From assembly GCF_903969135.1 (NCBI RefSeq), contig NZ_LR824569.1, positions 2,625,001 to 2,689,000 on the forward strand: a stretch of DNA of 64,000 nucleotides, given 5' to 3'. Below, piece by piece: positions 1 through 10,864 of the stretch (its first letter is position 1; every line of letters begins with the position of its first letter). The translations under genes were made by a program, and so were the position numbers. The DNA comes from Chryseobacterium sp. JV274. Its GTDB lineage: Bacteria; Bacteroidota; Bacteroidia; Flavobacteriales; Weeksellaceae. The notes beneath the pieces are model-generated. The model did not search any database, had not been told where the DNA came from, and saw nothing but the letters and a program-made list of their open reading frames with translations.

Positions 1-421
<421 letters not shown>

Positions 422-627
422 TTTCCTAATAATTATATTAGTTCAGTATTTTTTGATAAATTTAATTTATCGATATTTTTATAAACTCGGCACTCGAAAG
501 TGCTCGGTTATCTCTTTGTGATGTCTTTACCGTTAATGTCAATGATCTTAAATTCTTTTTGTACAACTGATGAACAGATATTGTTTTTGGCTCTATCCGT
601 AACTTTTAAATCAGTCTTCCAAAACTG

Positions 628-701
628 TGGAGAATAAGGGAGTCGAACCCTTGACCTCCTGCGTGCAAGGCAGGCGCTCTAGCCAGCTGAGCTAATTCCC
701 C
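628..701 (-). tRNA. tRNA-Ala (anticodon TGC)
   Basis: On the minus strand a 74-nt cloverleaf starts GGGGAATTAGCTCAG and ends with the T-loop GGTTCGACTCCC and discriminator A. The acceptor arms GGGGAAT and ATTCTCC pair. The anticodon loop CTTGCAC gives TGC. No CCA is encoded. It lies in the 16S-23S spacer next to tRNA-Ile, the usual pair. Confidence 0.97.
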
Positions 702-784
702 CTCTAGTTGCTGTTGGCTATTTGCTTCTGGCTTCTGGCATTTTTGCCATCAGCTATAAGCTATTTGCCAGCCGCTTTAATTAG

Positions 785-858
785 TAGTCTCGGGCAGGCT
801 CGAACTGCCGACCTCTACATTATCAGTGTAGCGCTCTAACCAGCTGAGCTACGAGACT
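785..858 (-). tRNA. tRNA-Ile (anticodon GAT)
   Basis: On the minus strand the acceptor arms AGTCTCG and CGAGACT pair, the D arm is GCTCAGCTGGTTAGAGC, and the anticodon stem CTACA/TGTAG encloses a loop with GAT. The T arm contains GTTCGAGCC. It is 74 nt with no encoded CCA. It is the first tRNA after 16S in the transcript. Confidence 0.97.
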
Positions 859-1055
859 TTATATGAGTTATGGGGATGAGTAAGTAAGTTATACTTTTCC
901 TCTTCTTCATTTCTCAATCTCTTTCCCTATACTAATTTCTAGTGGGTGTTGTATTTTTTATATAACCAACCAAACAAAAAACTAAAGCTTTACTTTGAAG
1001 TAAGTGCATGGTACATTTAAGTACCTTTGTTTTTTTATCGTCTTACGACGCTCTA

Positions 1056-2572
<1,517 letters not shown>

Positions 2573-2714
2573 ATGTTTGTCTGACTCACTCAAAGTTTTT
2601 TTACGCTTTAGTTTTTCCTTACTTGGTTGTTATATTGTATGTCAATGATCTTTATATCTTTCGCTTTGTAACGAAGCACTCTCTTCTGTCAGTGGCGCTC
2701 CGTATTTGCGAGTG

Positions 2715-2745
2715 CAAAAGTAAAACTTTATTTCTTAATGACCAA
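2715..2745 (-). promoter_or_regulatory. rRNA promoter P1 (proximal)
   Basis: On the minus strand, TTG at 2743-2745 is followed after 20 bp by TACTTTTG at 2715-2722. This matches the flavobacterial TTG-N17..23-TAnnTTTG consensus. It is the module nearest 16S. Confidence 0.65.
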
Positions 2746-2841
2746 ATGTTTTGAAAGAAAATTTTAAAGTTTTTTAAGTAACCTTAATCCCTCTCCTAAA
2801 CCTCAATCACTCTACTCCTGCGCTCCCTTTATTTGGGACTG

Positions 2842-2871
2842 CAAAGATACAAACTCTTTTTAAACTCGCAA
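2842..2871 (-). promoter_or_regulatory. rRNA promoter P2
   Basis: On the minus strand, TTG at 2869-2871 is followed after 19 bp by TATCTTTG at 2842-2849, a full match to the flavobacterial consensus. Downstream lies AGCGCAGGAG (2815-2824), which recurs after P3. Confidence 0.75.
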
Positions 2872-2987
2872 CTTTTTTTGATAAAAAATTAAAGTTTTTT
2901 GTCTGCCTCTTTTTTGAAGTATCATAATGTCTATGCTTATCTAAAAGCTCTCCTGCGCTACTGTATTACTCTCGTTTTTCAGTGGGG

Positions 2988-3019
2988 CAAAGATAACAAC
3001 TTATTGCAACGCAAAACAA
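2988..3019 (-). promoter_or_regulatory. rRNA promoter P3 (distal)
   Basis: On the minus strand TATCTTTG (2988-2995) is preceded by TTG at 3017-3019 with 21 bp between. The same TATCTTTG octamer and the same AGCGCAGGAG tract (950-959 of the third kilobase, i.e. 2950-2959) are found in P2. The 2573-3159 gap holds these three modules and no open frame I can support. Confidence 0.65.
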
Positions 3020-3159
3020 CTTTATTTAACATAAATTTTACACACCCGTAATATTTAACCCTAATACGCTGGAACGCAGAGAGAAAAATTTTAAACATTT
3101 GTTCTCAATTTAAATCTACCAAAAGGAAAACCTGTCATAATACTGTTGCAGGTAATTTT

Positions 3160-3840
3160 TTAAGGATTTTTTTCTTTGTAAATAGCGCTTAAAAATTCGG
3201 CATAGGACTTTTCCAACCCAATAATATCACCGGATTTAAGATTCAACCCTCCTACTCCTGAGTTATCCGGCTTTACTTTTAAAGATGAAACCTGAAAGTA
3301 TAAGTTATCATCATTCGCTTTTGGCTGAACTTTGATAGTAGAACCCAGAAGTTTCTTGGTTGAAATTGTATAGACTTCCCCCGGAACAATTTTTAATTTT
3401 AAAAATGATCTTGGAGAGATAATATAGTCTTTACGATTGATGTTTATTTTCTGATCTTTTTCAGAGGATGCAAATATATACATCTCGCCATGCTGAGCTG
3501 CCAGCTTTTCTTTAGGTGTATAATATAAAGCAATCTTATAATTGGAAGCGTTGAATGGCTGAGCTACACCATCTATGCTTTCGAAAGGTTTTAATTCAAA
3601 AGTATTGGCACCGATCTCTTTTGCCTTTTTATAGACTAAGGAAAATGTAAGTGCATCATCTTTTGAAAAGCCCTGAACTTCTACTTCTCCTAAATAAACG
3701 GCATCAGCAGTGGCGGTTTCTTTTTTATAAAAGAATTTATCCGGGTTATCATTTGTTTTTTCAACTTTAGTCAGATAAACATTCTGTGCATTCCACAGCT
3801 GGACACACAATACGGAAAAGATGATTGCAATATTCTTCAT
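3160..3840 (-). CDS. Secreted protein of unknown function
   Basis: This is a 226-aa protein with an N-terminal signal peptide (hydrophobic about residues 4-17, likely cleavage after NAQ). The mature part is mixed alpha/beta. It contains a YKKAKEIGANTFEL stretch that resembles the YbjQ/DUF4156-like arrangement of small envelope proteins, but I do not recognise the family. The gene ends a minus-strand run and lies 5 bp downstream of the rfbD-like gene, so co-transcription is likely. It starts at ATG with no competing start. Function is unknown. Confidence 0.75.
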   Translation of the reverse strand: MKNIAIIFSVLCVQLWNAQNVYLTKVEKTNDNPDKFFYKKETATADAVYLGEVEVQGFSKDDALTFSLVYKKAKEIGANTFELKPFESIDGVAQPFNASNYKIALYYTPKEKLAAQHGEMYIFASSEKDQKININRKDYIISPRSFLKLKIVPGEVYTISTKKLLGSTIKVQPKANDDNLYFQVSSLKVKPDNSGVGGLNLKSGDIIGLEKSYAEFLSAIYKEKNP

Positions 3841-3845
3841 ATATA

Positions 3846-4709
3846 TTATTGTTGTGAAAGTGTATCAACACATTCCTCAAGGCTGTTTTCCCAATGTTTG
3901 GGTTCTATTTTGTAAGTCTCTTCTATTTTATCCAAAGACATTGTACTTCTTACGGGTCTTTTGGCAGGTGTTGGATACTGTTCGGTTGTTAGTGGATTCA
4001 GTTTTACTGAAGATTTTGAAAATTCAGCAATTTTTTTTGCAAATTCAAACCATGTTGTCTCCGGATAGTTTGAGAAGTGAAAGACTCCATAGATTTTACG
4101 GTGAGCTTTGATGATATCCATGATAGCTTCCGCCAGATCATTTGCATTGGTCGGCTGTCCAAACTGATCAGCAACAATTCCCAGTTCTTTTTTCTGAGAG
4201 AAAAGGTTCAGCATGGTTTTCACAAAATTCTTATTGAACTCTGAGTACAGCCATGAGGTTCTCAGGATAATTGTTTTAGGATTAATTTCCAGAGCAAGTT
4301 CTTCACCTTTTCTTTTTGATTCTCCATATACGCCTATCGGATTTGTAAAATCATCTTCCGAGTATGGCAGATTTGTGGTTCCATCAAAAACATAGTCTGT
4401 AGAAACATGAATCAGGGTCGTTTTATAATCTACACACGCCTGGGCAAGATGAGCTACCCCATAAGCATTTACTGCAAAAGCTTTTTCTTTTTCTGTTTCA
4501 GCCAGATCTACCGCTGTGTATGCTGAAGCATTAATGCAGTAATCAGGTTTGTTATCATAAAAGAAGTCATTCACCTGGTCTTCATTGGTAACATCAAGAG
4601 TGGATGAGTCTGTAAATAAGAATTCATATTGATGTTCAAAGTCTGGAGCTATTTTTCTAATGCAGTTTCCCAATTGTCCGTTGCTTCCTATTACTGCTAT
4701 TTTTTTCAT
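3846..4709 (-). CDS. rfbD: dTDP-4-dehydrorhamnose reductase
   Basis: RmlD/RfbD-family short-chain reductase of 287 aa, the usual length. It has an N-terminal NADP-binding GSNGQLG (residues 8-14), the STDYVFDG strand (103-110), and a catalytic YxxxK pair at Y128/K132. The family makes dTDP-L-rhamnose in the last step of the pathway. The rfbA, rfbB and rfbC partners are not in this window, so the product sugar is inferred from the family only. The start is ATG. It lies upstream of the secreted unknown by 5 bp. Confidence 0.9.
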   Translation of the reverse strand: MKKIAVIGSNGQLGNCIRKIAPDFEHQYEFLFTDSSTLDVTNEDQVNDFFYDNKPDYCINASAYTAVDLAETEKEKAFAVNAYGVAHLAQACVDYKTTLIHVSTDYVFDGTTNLPYSEDDFTNPIGVYGESKRKGEELALEINPKTIILRTSWLYSEFNKNFVKTMLNLFSQKKELGIVADQFGQPTNANDLAEAIMDIIKAHRKIYGVFHFSNYPETTWFEFAKKIAEFSKSSVKLNPLTTEQYPTPAKRPVRSTMSLDKIEETYKIEPKHWENSLEECVDTLSQQ

Positions 4710-4757
4710 TTATATATTATTAATTTTTAAGTTGGAATCTTCAATAAGAGTTGCTGA

Positions 4758-5243
4758 TTAAGAATTTTTTGCATTTTGGCTTCTTAAAAACTTCACTCTT
4801 GACTGGAAGTCTTTCTGAATCAAATCTACATAAAACTTGTCGAAAATTTCTTTGACATCTTCGGGATGAACTTCAGATTTTCTTGTTTTAACATTGAAAT
4901 AAATAACAGTTACCCAAAGTACGGCATGGATTGTCTTTTCATCTAAACTTTTCATAAGGATTTCCACTTTTGCCGTTCTATCCTGTACATCGATGGTTTT
5001 GCTGCTGATTACTACCTGTGTGTTATATCTTACTTCTTTTAAATAGGCTATTTCATTTTGAATAGCAATCCAGGTACAGCCGGTTTTCTTGGTATATTCT
5101 TCATAGGTAAATCCGTAGAATGTTTCCACATGATCTTCTCTGGCATTGAACATATAATCAAGATATTTTACATTATTCAAATGTCCGATCGGATCGCAGT
5201 CACTAAATCTAACTTTTACCGTAGTTGATACTTCTTTTTCCAT
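4758..5243 (-). CDS. Acyl-CoA thioesterase, 4HBT hotdog family
   Basis: A 161-aa single hotdog-fold protein. The signature near the N-terminus, SDCDPIGHLNNVKYLDYM, is the active-site region of 4-hydroxybenzoyl-CoA thioesterase-like enzymes (conserved Asp in D-P-x-G-H-x-N-N). Cytosolic, no signal peptide. The start lies just downstream of the terminator of the OmpH gene, so it probably has its own promoter or depends on read-through. The substrate cannot be told from sequence. Confidence 0.85.
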   Translation of the reverse strand: MEKEVSTTVKVRFSDCDPIGHLNNVKYLDYMFNAREDHVETFYGFTYEEYTKKTGCTWIAIQNEIAYLKEVRYNTQVVISSKTIDVQDRTAKVEILMKSLDEKTIHAVLWVTVIYFNVKTRKSEVHPEDVKEIFDKFYVDLIQKDFQSRVKFLRSQNAKNS

Positions 5244-5258
5244 TCCGCAAAAATAAAA

Positions 5259-5283
5259 AAACCACCTCTAATAGAGATGGTTA
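5259..5283 (-). terminator. Rho-independent terminator after ompH-2
   Basis: On the minus strand AACCATCTC-TATTA-GAGGTGGTT is followed by a T run. It is 31 bp past the stop of the 5314-5817 gene and insulates the thioesterase gene. Confidence 0.8.
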
Positions 5284-5313
5284 GTTTTATAAATCTTTGT
5301 TAATTTGCTGAAA

Positions 5314-5817
5314 TTATTGAACTCCAAGTTCTTTCTTTACAGCTGGAGTAGCATCTGGTCCTGCTTTATAAAGGAATGCAGTTGAGTTAGCATCCATAAT
5401 ATAATCGTATCCGTTAGCTTTAGCTACTTTTTCTACTGCATCGTTCAGTTTTTTCTCAACTGGACCGAAAGCCAAATCCTGCTTAGCTTGTAGATCTTTT
5501 TGAGCTTTGTCCTGCATTTGCTGGATTTCTTCAGCTAATTTTTTCATTTCAGCTTCTCTTGCTGCGTTTTCGTCAGCTGTTTTTTTCGGAGCTTCTGTTT
5601 GATATTGCTGATATTTAGTTTGAGCTGCGTCAGCTTTTTTCTTAATCTCAGCTTGTTTAGTATCTAAGAATGTTTTAAGATCAGCATCTGCTTTCTTTTT
5701 CTCCGGCATAGCGTTAAGAACTCCCATTACATCTAAAGTAGCAATTTTTTGAGCTTTTGCCATACCTACAGATACAACCATCATTACTGCTGCAAATAAT
5801 ACACTTAATTTTTTCAT
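5314..5817 (-). CDS. OmpH/Skp-family periplasmic chaperone
   Basis: A 167-aa protein with a signal peptide (hydrophobic to about residue 20, AKA-Q cleavage). A long Lys/Glu/Ala/Gln-rich helical hairpin occupies about residues 40-125, and the conserved strand KIATLDVMGVLNAMPE opens the mature protein, as in Skp. Skp family members hold outer-membrane proteins in the periplasm and pass them to BamA. It is the last gene of the bamA-ompH-ompH run and is followed by a terminator. It is shorter and more basic than its neighbour paralogue. Confidence 0.9.
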   Translation of the reverse strand: MKKLSVLFAAVMMVVSVGMAKAQKIATLDVMGVLNAMPEKKKADADLKTFLDTKQAEIKKKADAAQTKYQQYQTEAPKKTADENAAREAEMKKLAEEIQQMQDKAQKDLQAKQDLAFGPVEKKLNDAVEKVAKANGYDYIMDANSTAFLYKAGPDATPAVKKELGVQ

Positions 5818-5883
5818 AACTGGTAAATAAATAATTTAATTTGTTTTTAGATTTTAAAATATAGCAAAAGTTAATTTTTAAAC

Positions 5884-6438
5884 TTATTTTTTGCCTTTGC
5901 TATTTGTTTTTTCCTTCTTATCTGTTCCTTTCAACAAAACAGACAATACTTTCTCGGTGTAATCATATTTTGACTGAAGGAAAATAACACTAATGTTATT
6001 GCTTTTATCAAGAACTATGCCCAATCCATTTTTTTCGGACATTGTTTTGATGGCTCCCCAGATCTGGTCCTGAAAAGGCAAAACAAGGTTTGTTCTCAGT
6101 TTTGTAATTTCACCGTTAGCTCCAAAACGTAAGCTAGTAGTCGTTTTAATATTTTTATCGAGGTCTACAACTTCTTTTTCTCTCAGTTTAAGCTGGTCAC
6201 CTATCAATAATACTTTTTCACTTTCAAAAGCAGCTTTTTTTCTTTCATATTCAGATTGAAGACTTTGAAGTTCTGACTCCCAGGTATCGATCTGAGAATT
6301 CAATCTTGCTTCAGCTTCTTTATACTGAGGTAATTTATTTAAAATTTCATTAGTATCCACTACTCCTATTTTCTGGGCATTGCTGAATCCAAAAAGCAAT
6401 AGTAATGCGAACGTGAAAATTATTTTAAAGTGCTTCAT
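5884..6438 (-). CDS. OmpH/Skp-family periplasmic chaperone (paralogue)
   Basis: A 184-aa Skp/OmpH protein when started at the ATG at 6438, which places the signal peptide MKHFKIIFTFALLLLFGF at the N-terminus. A longer frame to 6483 would put 15 charged residues before the signal peptide and overlap bamA, so I reject it. The mature region begins KIGVVDTNEILNKLPQY and has a central coiled-coil hairpin (about 45-110), then a Lys-rich tail. It follows bamA by 8 bp, so the chaperone and the insertase are co-transcribed. Confidence 0.92.
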   Translation of the reverse strand: MKHFKIIFTFALLLLFGFSNAQKIGVVDTNEILNKLPQYKEAEARLNSQIDTWESELQSLQSEYERKKAAFESEKVLLIGDQLKLREKEVVDLDKNIKTTTSLRFGANGEITKLRTNLVLPFQDQIWGAIKTMSEKNGLGIVLDKSNNISVIFLQSKYDYTEKVLSVLLKGTDKKEKTNSKGKK

Positions 6439-6446
6439 ATTTGTAA

Positions 6447-8981
6447 TTATAATGTTTGGTTCATCAAGAAGTGGTTTCTCCATCCTGACTTGTCACCTGA
6501 TAATGTTTTATCAAGACCTAGTGCGAAGTCAAATCCGATTAATCCAAATGCTCCCATATAAACTCTTACTCCTATACCTACTGATCTTTTCAATTGGAAC
6601 GGGCTGTAAGAACTCCATGAATTCCATACGTTACCTCCTTCAGCAAATGTCAATGCATAGATTTTTGCAGTCTGGCTCATTGAGATCGGGTATCTTAATT
6701 CTAAAGTAAATCTGTTATAGATTGTACCACCACCTGTCTGAGTAATATCATCTGCCTGACCTCCTTCTGTGCTGGCATTTTCATATCCTCTTAAAGGAAT
6801 CAATTCTCTACCGTCATATCTACCTCCGAAAAGACCTGTACCTCCCATATAGAATCTTTCAAATGGCGGAGCTCCCAGTTTACTGTTATATCCGTCCATG
6901 AATCCCATTTCTGCAGAAGATCTCAAGACCAGTTTTCCAACGATTTCATTGTATACATCTGCCTTGAATTTAATCTTATAGAATTCCATCCACTTATACT
7001 TGTCAATAGCTGACATTGTAGAATAATCTTTCTTTTTAAACAATGAGTATGGAGGTGTCAGTTTTGCTGAAAGCTCAATATTGGATCCCATTGTCGGGAA
7101 GATTGGGTCGATACCTGCTGAGTTTCTGCTCAACCCTAAGTTCACACTGAAGTTATTGGCAGTACCATTCGTTTCTGTAGTATTTCCAAACTGGAATGGA
7201 TAGTTATTGAAATCATACTTCTGGAACTGTAATCCTGTGTACAATGAGAAATAATCATCCGGCCAGTTCAATAGTCTGTTTAAACCAGCTGAAGCAGAGA
7301 AGATATTAAGCTTCTGAGCTGCTCCATATTGATCCGTATATCTTACTCTGGAGTTATTCAAACTTACAGAAAGGGCTGTTGCTCTTGTACCAAATAACCA
7401 CGGCTCTGTAAATGATACCCCGTAATTTTGGAAATACTGTCCTGCCTGCACCTGAATAGAGAACGTTTGTCCGTCTCCCTGAGGTACTGGTTTGAAGTCT
7501 TTAAACTTAAGGAAGTTCTTTAATGAGAAGTTATTAAAAGTTAATCCTAAAGTACCAATGAAGCTGTTACCACCGTAACCTGCCTGCAGCTGTACTTGGG
7601 AAGATCCTTTTTCTACAAGCTTCCAGTTAATATCAACAGTGTTGTCCTGCTGGTTTGGCTGGATATCCTGTCCGATCTGCTGAGGGTCAAAGAATGACAT
7701 CCCTGCTAAATCGAAATATGTTCTTTTAATTTCCGTTTTCTTGAATAGTTCTCCCGGTTTTGTTCTCAGTGCTCTAAGGATAACGTGGTCATGGGTTGTA
7801 GTATTCCCCTGCCATGTTACTTTATTCCAGGTAGCCTGCTCACCTTCATTAATTCTAACTTCAAGGTTTACAGCATCTCCTGATACCGATTTTTCAACAG
7901 GTGTAACATTGGAGAAAAGGTAACCGTTGTTCATGTAAACAGATTTGATATCTGAATCATCTTCTTTACCTCCATCTTCTCCAACTTTTTTGTTGAATCC
8001 TACTGCATCGTAAATATCTCCTTTCTTGTATCCTAATAATCTCTGTAAATATTCTGTAGCGTATACTGTATTCCCCGTGAATGTAACGTCCCCGATGTAA
8101 TATTTTTTACCCTCATTAAGTTTTACATTGATTTCGTAGTTATTTCTTTTGTTTCTCCACACTGAATCTGAAACAATTTTCGCATCTCTATATCCCAGGG
8201 AGTTATAATAATTGATAAGACCTTGCTTATCTTCCTGATATTTATCTTCAATGAATTTTGAGGATTTCAAAATACCACCAATACCAAAACGTTTTTGTTT
8301 TGTTTCTTTGAAAGCTTTGTTTCTAAGCTTTCTATCGGTTACATTTTCGTTTCCTTCAAATTCAATATGATCAATCTTAATTCTTTTTCCCTTTTCTACA
8401 TTAATAGTCCAGTCTACTAAAGCAGGATCTCCTGCGTTTACTTTATCCTGAATACTGATTTTAGCATCTGCAAAACCTTTCTTAATATAGTCTTTAGGGA
8501 CATTTGTTTTAAGACTAGACACTAAGTTTTGAGTAATCTTAGTTCCTGGTTTAAGGTTGTTATCCTTTGCCAGCTTTTCACTCTTAGATTTACCAATTCC
8601 TTTTCCTGCAAATTTCACTTCTCCAAGTTCTTTCAGATCCTGCAGGTGAAATTTCAGAACGATTGTCTGTCCTTCAATGCTTTGAACATAAACTTCCACT
8701 TCAGAAAAAGATTGGGTATCCCAAAGTTTTTTAACAGCATTGCTGATTTTCTGTCCCGGAATGTCTACGCTTTCTCCTTTAGTAAGACCTGTAAATCTTA
8801 AGATCTGAGCTGGTGTATATTTTTTTACCCCATCTACAACGATGTCTTTAAGTGTATAAGTGCCTGCCTCATTTTCTGCGTGGACAGCATTATTTACTTT
8901 TGTGCTGTCTTGTGGAGTTACTTGTCCATAAAAATGTGCAGAAGCAGCAAACATAATGATGGGTAATAGTCTAAACTTCAT
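6447..8981 (-). CDS. bamA: Outer membrane protein assembly factor BamA
   Basis: An 844-aa Omp85 protein with a signal peptide (residues 1-20, FYGQ), a run of POTRA domains (about 45-440, each with the typical beta-alpha-alpha-beta pattern such as GNENVTDRKLRNKAF), and a C-terminal 16-strand barrel (about 460-844). The lid-loop region has GLFGGRYDGRELIPLRGYEN, where RGY corresponds to the conserved VRGF/Y motif of Omp85 proteins. BamA inserts beta-barrel proteins into the outer membrane. The gene order uppS-bamA-ompH-ompH is typical of Bacteroidota. Start is ATG at 8981. Confidence 0.97.
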   Translation of the reverse strand: MKFRLLPIIMFAASAHFYGQVTPQDSTKVNNAVHAENEAGTYTLKDIVVDGVKKYTPAQILRFTGLTKGESVDIPGQKISNAVKKLWDTQSFSEVEVYVQSIEGQTIVLKFHLQDLKELGEVKFAGKGIGKSKSEKLAKDNNLKPGTKITQNLVSSLKTNVPKDYIKKGFADAKISIQDKVNAGDPALVDWTINVEKGKRIKIDHIEFEGNENVTDRKLRNKAFKETKQKRFGIGGILKSSKFIEDKYQEDKQGLINYYNSLGYRDAKIVSDSVWRNKRNNYEINVKLNEGKKYYIGDVTFTGNTVYATEYLQRLLGYKKGDIYDAVGFNKKVGEDGGKEDDSDIKSVYMNNGYLFSNVTPVEKSVSGDAVNLEVRINEGEQATWNKVTWQGNTTTHDHVILRALRTKPGELFKKTEIKRTYFDLAGMSFFDPQQIGQDIQPNQQDNTVDINWKLVEKGSSQVQLQAGYGGNSFIGTLGLTFNNFSLKNFLKFKDFKPVPQGDGQTFSIQVQAGQYFQNYGVSFTEPWLFGTRATALSVSLNNSRVRYTDQYGAAQKLNIFSASAGLNRLLNWPDDYFSLYTGLQFQKYDFNNYPFQFGNTTETNGTANNFSVNLGLSRNSAGIDPIFPTMGSNIELSAKLTPPYSLFKKKDYSTMSAIDKYKWMEFYKIKFKADVYNEIVGKLVLRSSAEMGFMDGYNSKLGAPPFERFYMGGTGLFGGRYDGRELIPLRGYENASTEGGQADDITQTGGGTIYNRFTLELRYPISMSQTAKIYALTFAEGGNVWNSWSSYSPFQLKRSVGIGVRVYMGAFGLIGFDFALGLDKTLSGDKSGWRNHFLMNQTL

Positions 8982-9009
8982 TTTATCGAGTCTTTCTTTT
9001 CTTAAAATT

Positions 9010-9759
9010 TTATTGGCCTTTTACTTGCTCACCGGTTAAACCGTATCTTCTTTCTTTGTTTTGATAATCTACAATACATTGAAAGAAAATATCTTTGGTA
9101 AAATCCGGCCACAGAACATTTAAAAACTGTAGTTCTGCATAAGCGATCTGCCAAAGCAGGAAATTACTTATTCTTATTTCACCGCTGGTTCTGATCAGTA
9201 AGTCTACAGGAGGAAAATCTTTTGTATAAAGGTAGCTTTCAAATAAACTTTCGTTAATATTTTCTATCTCTACTTTTCCTTCTTTTACATCAGAACTTAT
9301 ATTTTTAACGGCTTCCAGCATTTCATTTTGTGAGCCATAGCTTATAGCTAATACAAGGTTTCCTTTTGTGTTTTCTTTTGTGAGTTCTACCACACGTTCC
9401 AACTGCTCTTTTACCAAAGCAGGCAGTTTATCAAGGTTCCCTATCACATGCATTCTCAATCCCTTGCTGAAGATTTCTTCTGCTTCAAGCAGTAATGTTT
9501 CTACCAGCAGGTTCATAAGGGTATTTACTTCTTCGGTTGGACGACTCCAATTTTCTGAAGAGAATGTATAAAGTGTTAAGTAAGGGATATTAATCTCATT
9601 ACAGGCATTAATAGCATTTCTTACTGCATTAATGGCATTTTTGTGACCGAAAGTTCTTTCTTCGCCACGAGATTTTGCCCATCTTCCATTACCATCCATA
9701 ATGATGGCTACGTGTTTTGGTAAATTCTCAGAATTTATTTTATCTTTAATCAACGACAT
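9010..9759 (-). CDS. uppS: Isoprenyl (undecaprenyl) diphosphate synthase
   Basis: Cis-prenyltransferase of 249 aa. The N-terminal HVAIIMDGNGRWAK carries the catalytic Asp, and SSENWSRP and RTSGEIRISNFLLWQ are the other conserved blocks. It makes the C55 lipid carrier used for peptidoglycan and polysaccharides. I use the ATG at 9759, which lies just past the stop of the preceding gene (9761-9763). An in-frame GTG at 9768 would add three residues and overlap that gene. It is 28 bp upstream of bamA. Confidence 0.95.
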   Translation of the reverse strand: MSLIKDKINSENLPKHVAIIMDGNGRWAKSRGEERTFGHKNAINAVRNAINACNEINIPYLTLYTFSSENWSRPTEEVNTLMNLLVETLLLEAEEIFSKGLRMHVIGNLDKLPALVKEQLERVVELTKENTKGNLVLAISYGSQNEMLEAVKNISSDVKEGKVEIENINESLFESYLYTKDFPPVDLLIRTSGEIRISNFLLWQIAYAELQFLNVLWPDFTKDIFFQCIVDYQNKERRYGLTGEQVKGQ

Positions 9760-9760
9760 A

Positions 9761-10651
9761 TTATTCACAATAACATGGAGGCCTTCCGAACGAATACGTG
9801 AGCCCTAAGCTAAACGTATTCATCCAATCTTTAGATCTGCCATCTCCAATATTTCTCTTATTAATAAACTCTGTTTCTCTTTCTTTAGAAACCGCATAAT
9901 AATTTCCTGACTGTAATAATGAACCTCCTGTTGCAGGGTCCAAAATATCAGCATTAAAAGAAGTTTTTACATCTTCGGAAAGAATCTTACTATGATCCAG
10001 CTGATCCGTCAATGTATATCTGAATGTAGCTTCTGCAAATATTGCCCAGGAGTGGTTGAATTTATACTTCAAACCTACCCCAAAAGGAATATGCATCGTT
10101 ACTTTTTTCCCTAATGAATACTCTGTTCTTGTGGTGAAGTCCAATTCATTGATTGGAGCCTGCGCCACCCCATCTGCATCTCTTCTGAAATCATTCACAA
10201 GATTTGCTTTAGGAGCATCAAACATTAAAGCACCAACACCTCCGAAGATATAAGGGCTTAGCATGCTGATCTGCTCATTATTTACCGGGAAAAAGTTATA
10301 CTCAAACATTAAACTCGCCTCATACACATTATTTTTTCCGTATGAGTTTCTATTTCTTCTATAATCTTCTTTCGCAGCTTTATCACTAAACTGAACCTGG
10401 TTGTATCCTAAATCCAATCTAACGGTCTGATGCGGGTTAAAATTAAATCTATATAACAAACCTCCATAAAATGGGATGCCCCAATCTGACACTCTGTTTA
10501 AATCCAACGGCTTCTGTAAAATATAATTTGTCCTTCCTACATCTCCCACTAGGTTACTCATACCTAGACGAACTCCCAATTCGTTTCTTTGTGCTTTAAC
10601 ACTTACCACTCCAAGGAAGGCAAGGAAGCTAAACAATAATTTTTTATTCAT
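9761..10651 (-). CDS. DUF6089-like outer-membrane barrel protein
   Basis: A 296-aa secreted protein. The start chosen is the ATG at 10651, which begins the signal peptide MNKKLLFSFLAFLGVVSVKAQ. An upstream in-frame start at 10696 lies within the likely -7 promoter element and is rejected. The mature part opens NELGVRLGMSNLVGDVG and has alternating aromatic strands ending in FSLGLTYSFG, as in small 8- to 12-strand barrels. In Bacteroidota this family precedes uppS and bamA. The role is unknown; a structural or assembly part is a guess from context. Confidence 0.82.
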   Translation of the reverse strand: MNKKLLFSFLAFLGVVSVKAQRNELGVRLGMSNLVGDVGRTNYILQKPLDLNRVSDWGIPFYGGLLYRFNFNPHQTVRLDLGYNQVQFSDKAAKEDYRRNRNSYGKNNVYEASLMFEYNFFPVNNEQISMLSPYIFGGVGALMFDAPKANLVNDFRRDADGVAQAPINELDFTTRTEYSLGKKVTMHIPFGVGLKYKFNHSWAIFAEATFRYTLTDQLDHSKILSEDVKTSFNADILDPATGGSLLQSGNYYAVSKERETEFINKRNIGDGRSKDWMNTFSLGLTYSFGRPPCYCE

Positions 10652-10693
10652 AAAAGAATATGGATTTATGGTTATTTTAAAATTTAATTTTTG

Positions 10694-10701
10694 CAAATAT
10701 A
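10694..10701 (-). promoter_or_regulatory. -7 promoter element for the 10651 gene
   Basis: TATATTTG on the minus strand matches TAnnTTTG. It places transcription start near 10687, about 35 nt before the ATG at 10651. No clear TTG at -33 is seen. Confidence 0.45.
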
Positions 10702-10834
10702 AAACATTTTTATATTAATGATAATCTTAATGTTTAGTTAAAAATAAACAAAAAAACATAATTTGTTATAAAGTAAACGGCAAAGTGGCAAAAATATTCT
10801 TTTTTTCATAGAATGAAAATACATTAAATATGAA

Positions 10835-10858
10835 AAAACCCCCATTAAATGAGGGTTT
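10835..10858 (-). terminator. Terminator after the wzc-like gene
   Basis: On the minus strand AAACCCTCATTTAATGGGGGTTT is followed by TTT. It starts 7 bp past the stop of the tyrosine kinase gene. Confidence 0.75.
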
Positions 10859-10864
10859 AATGCT

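Noticed and set aside
4213..4395. Plus-strand frames within rfbD, bamA, wzc, topA and the T9SS gene
   Set aside because: They are antisense shadows of well-supported genes and have no domain or start signal of their own.
6439..6483. Upstream extension of the OmpH gene
   Set aside because: It would put charged residues ahead of a clear signal peptide and overlap the bamA 3' end; ATG at 6438 is the better start.
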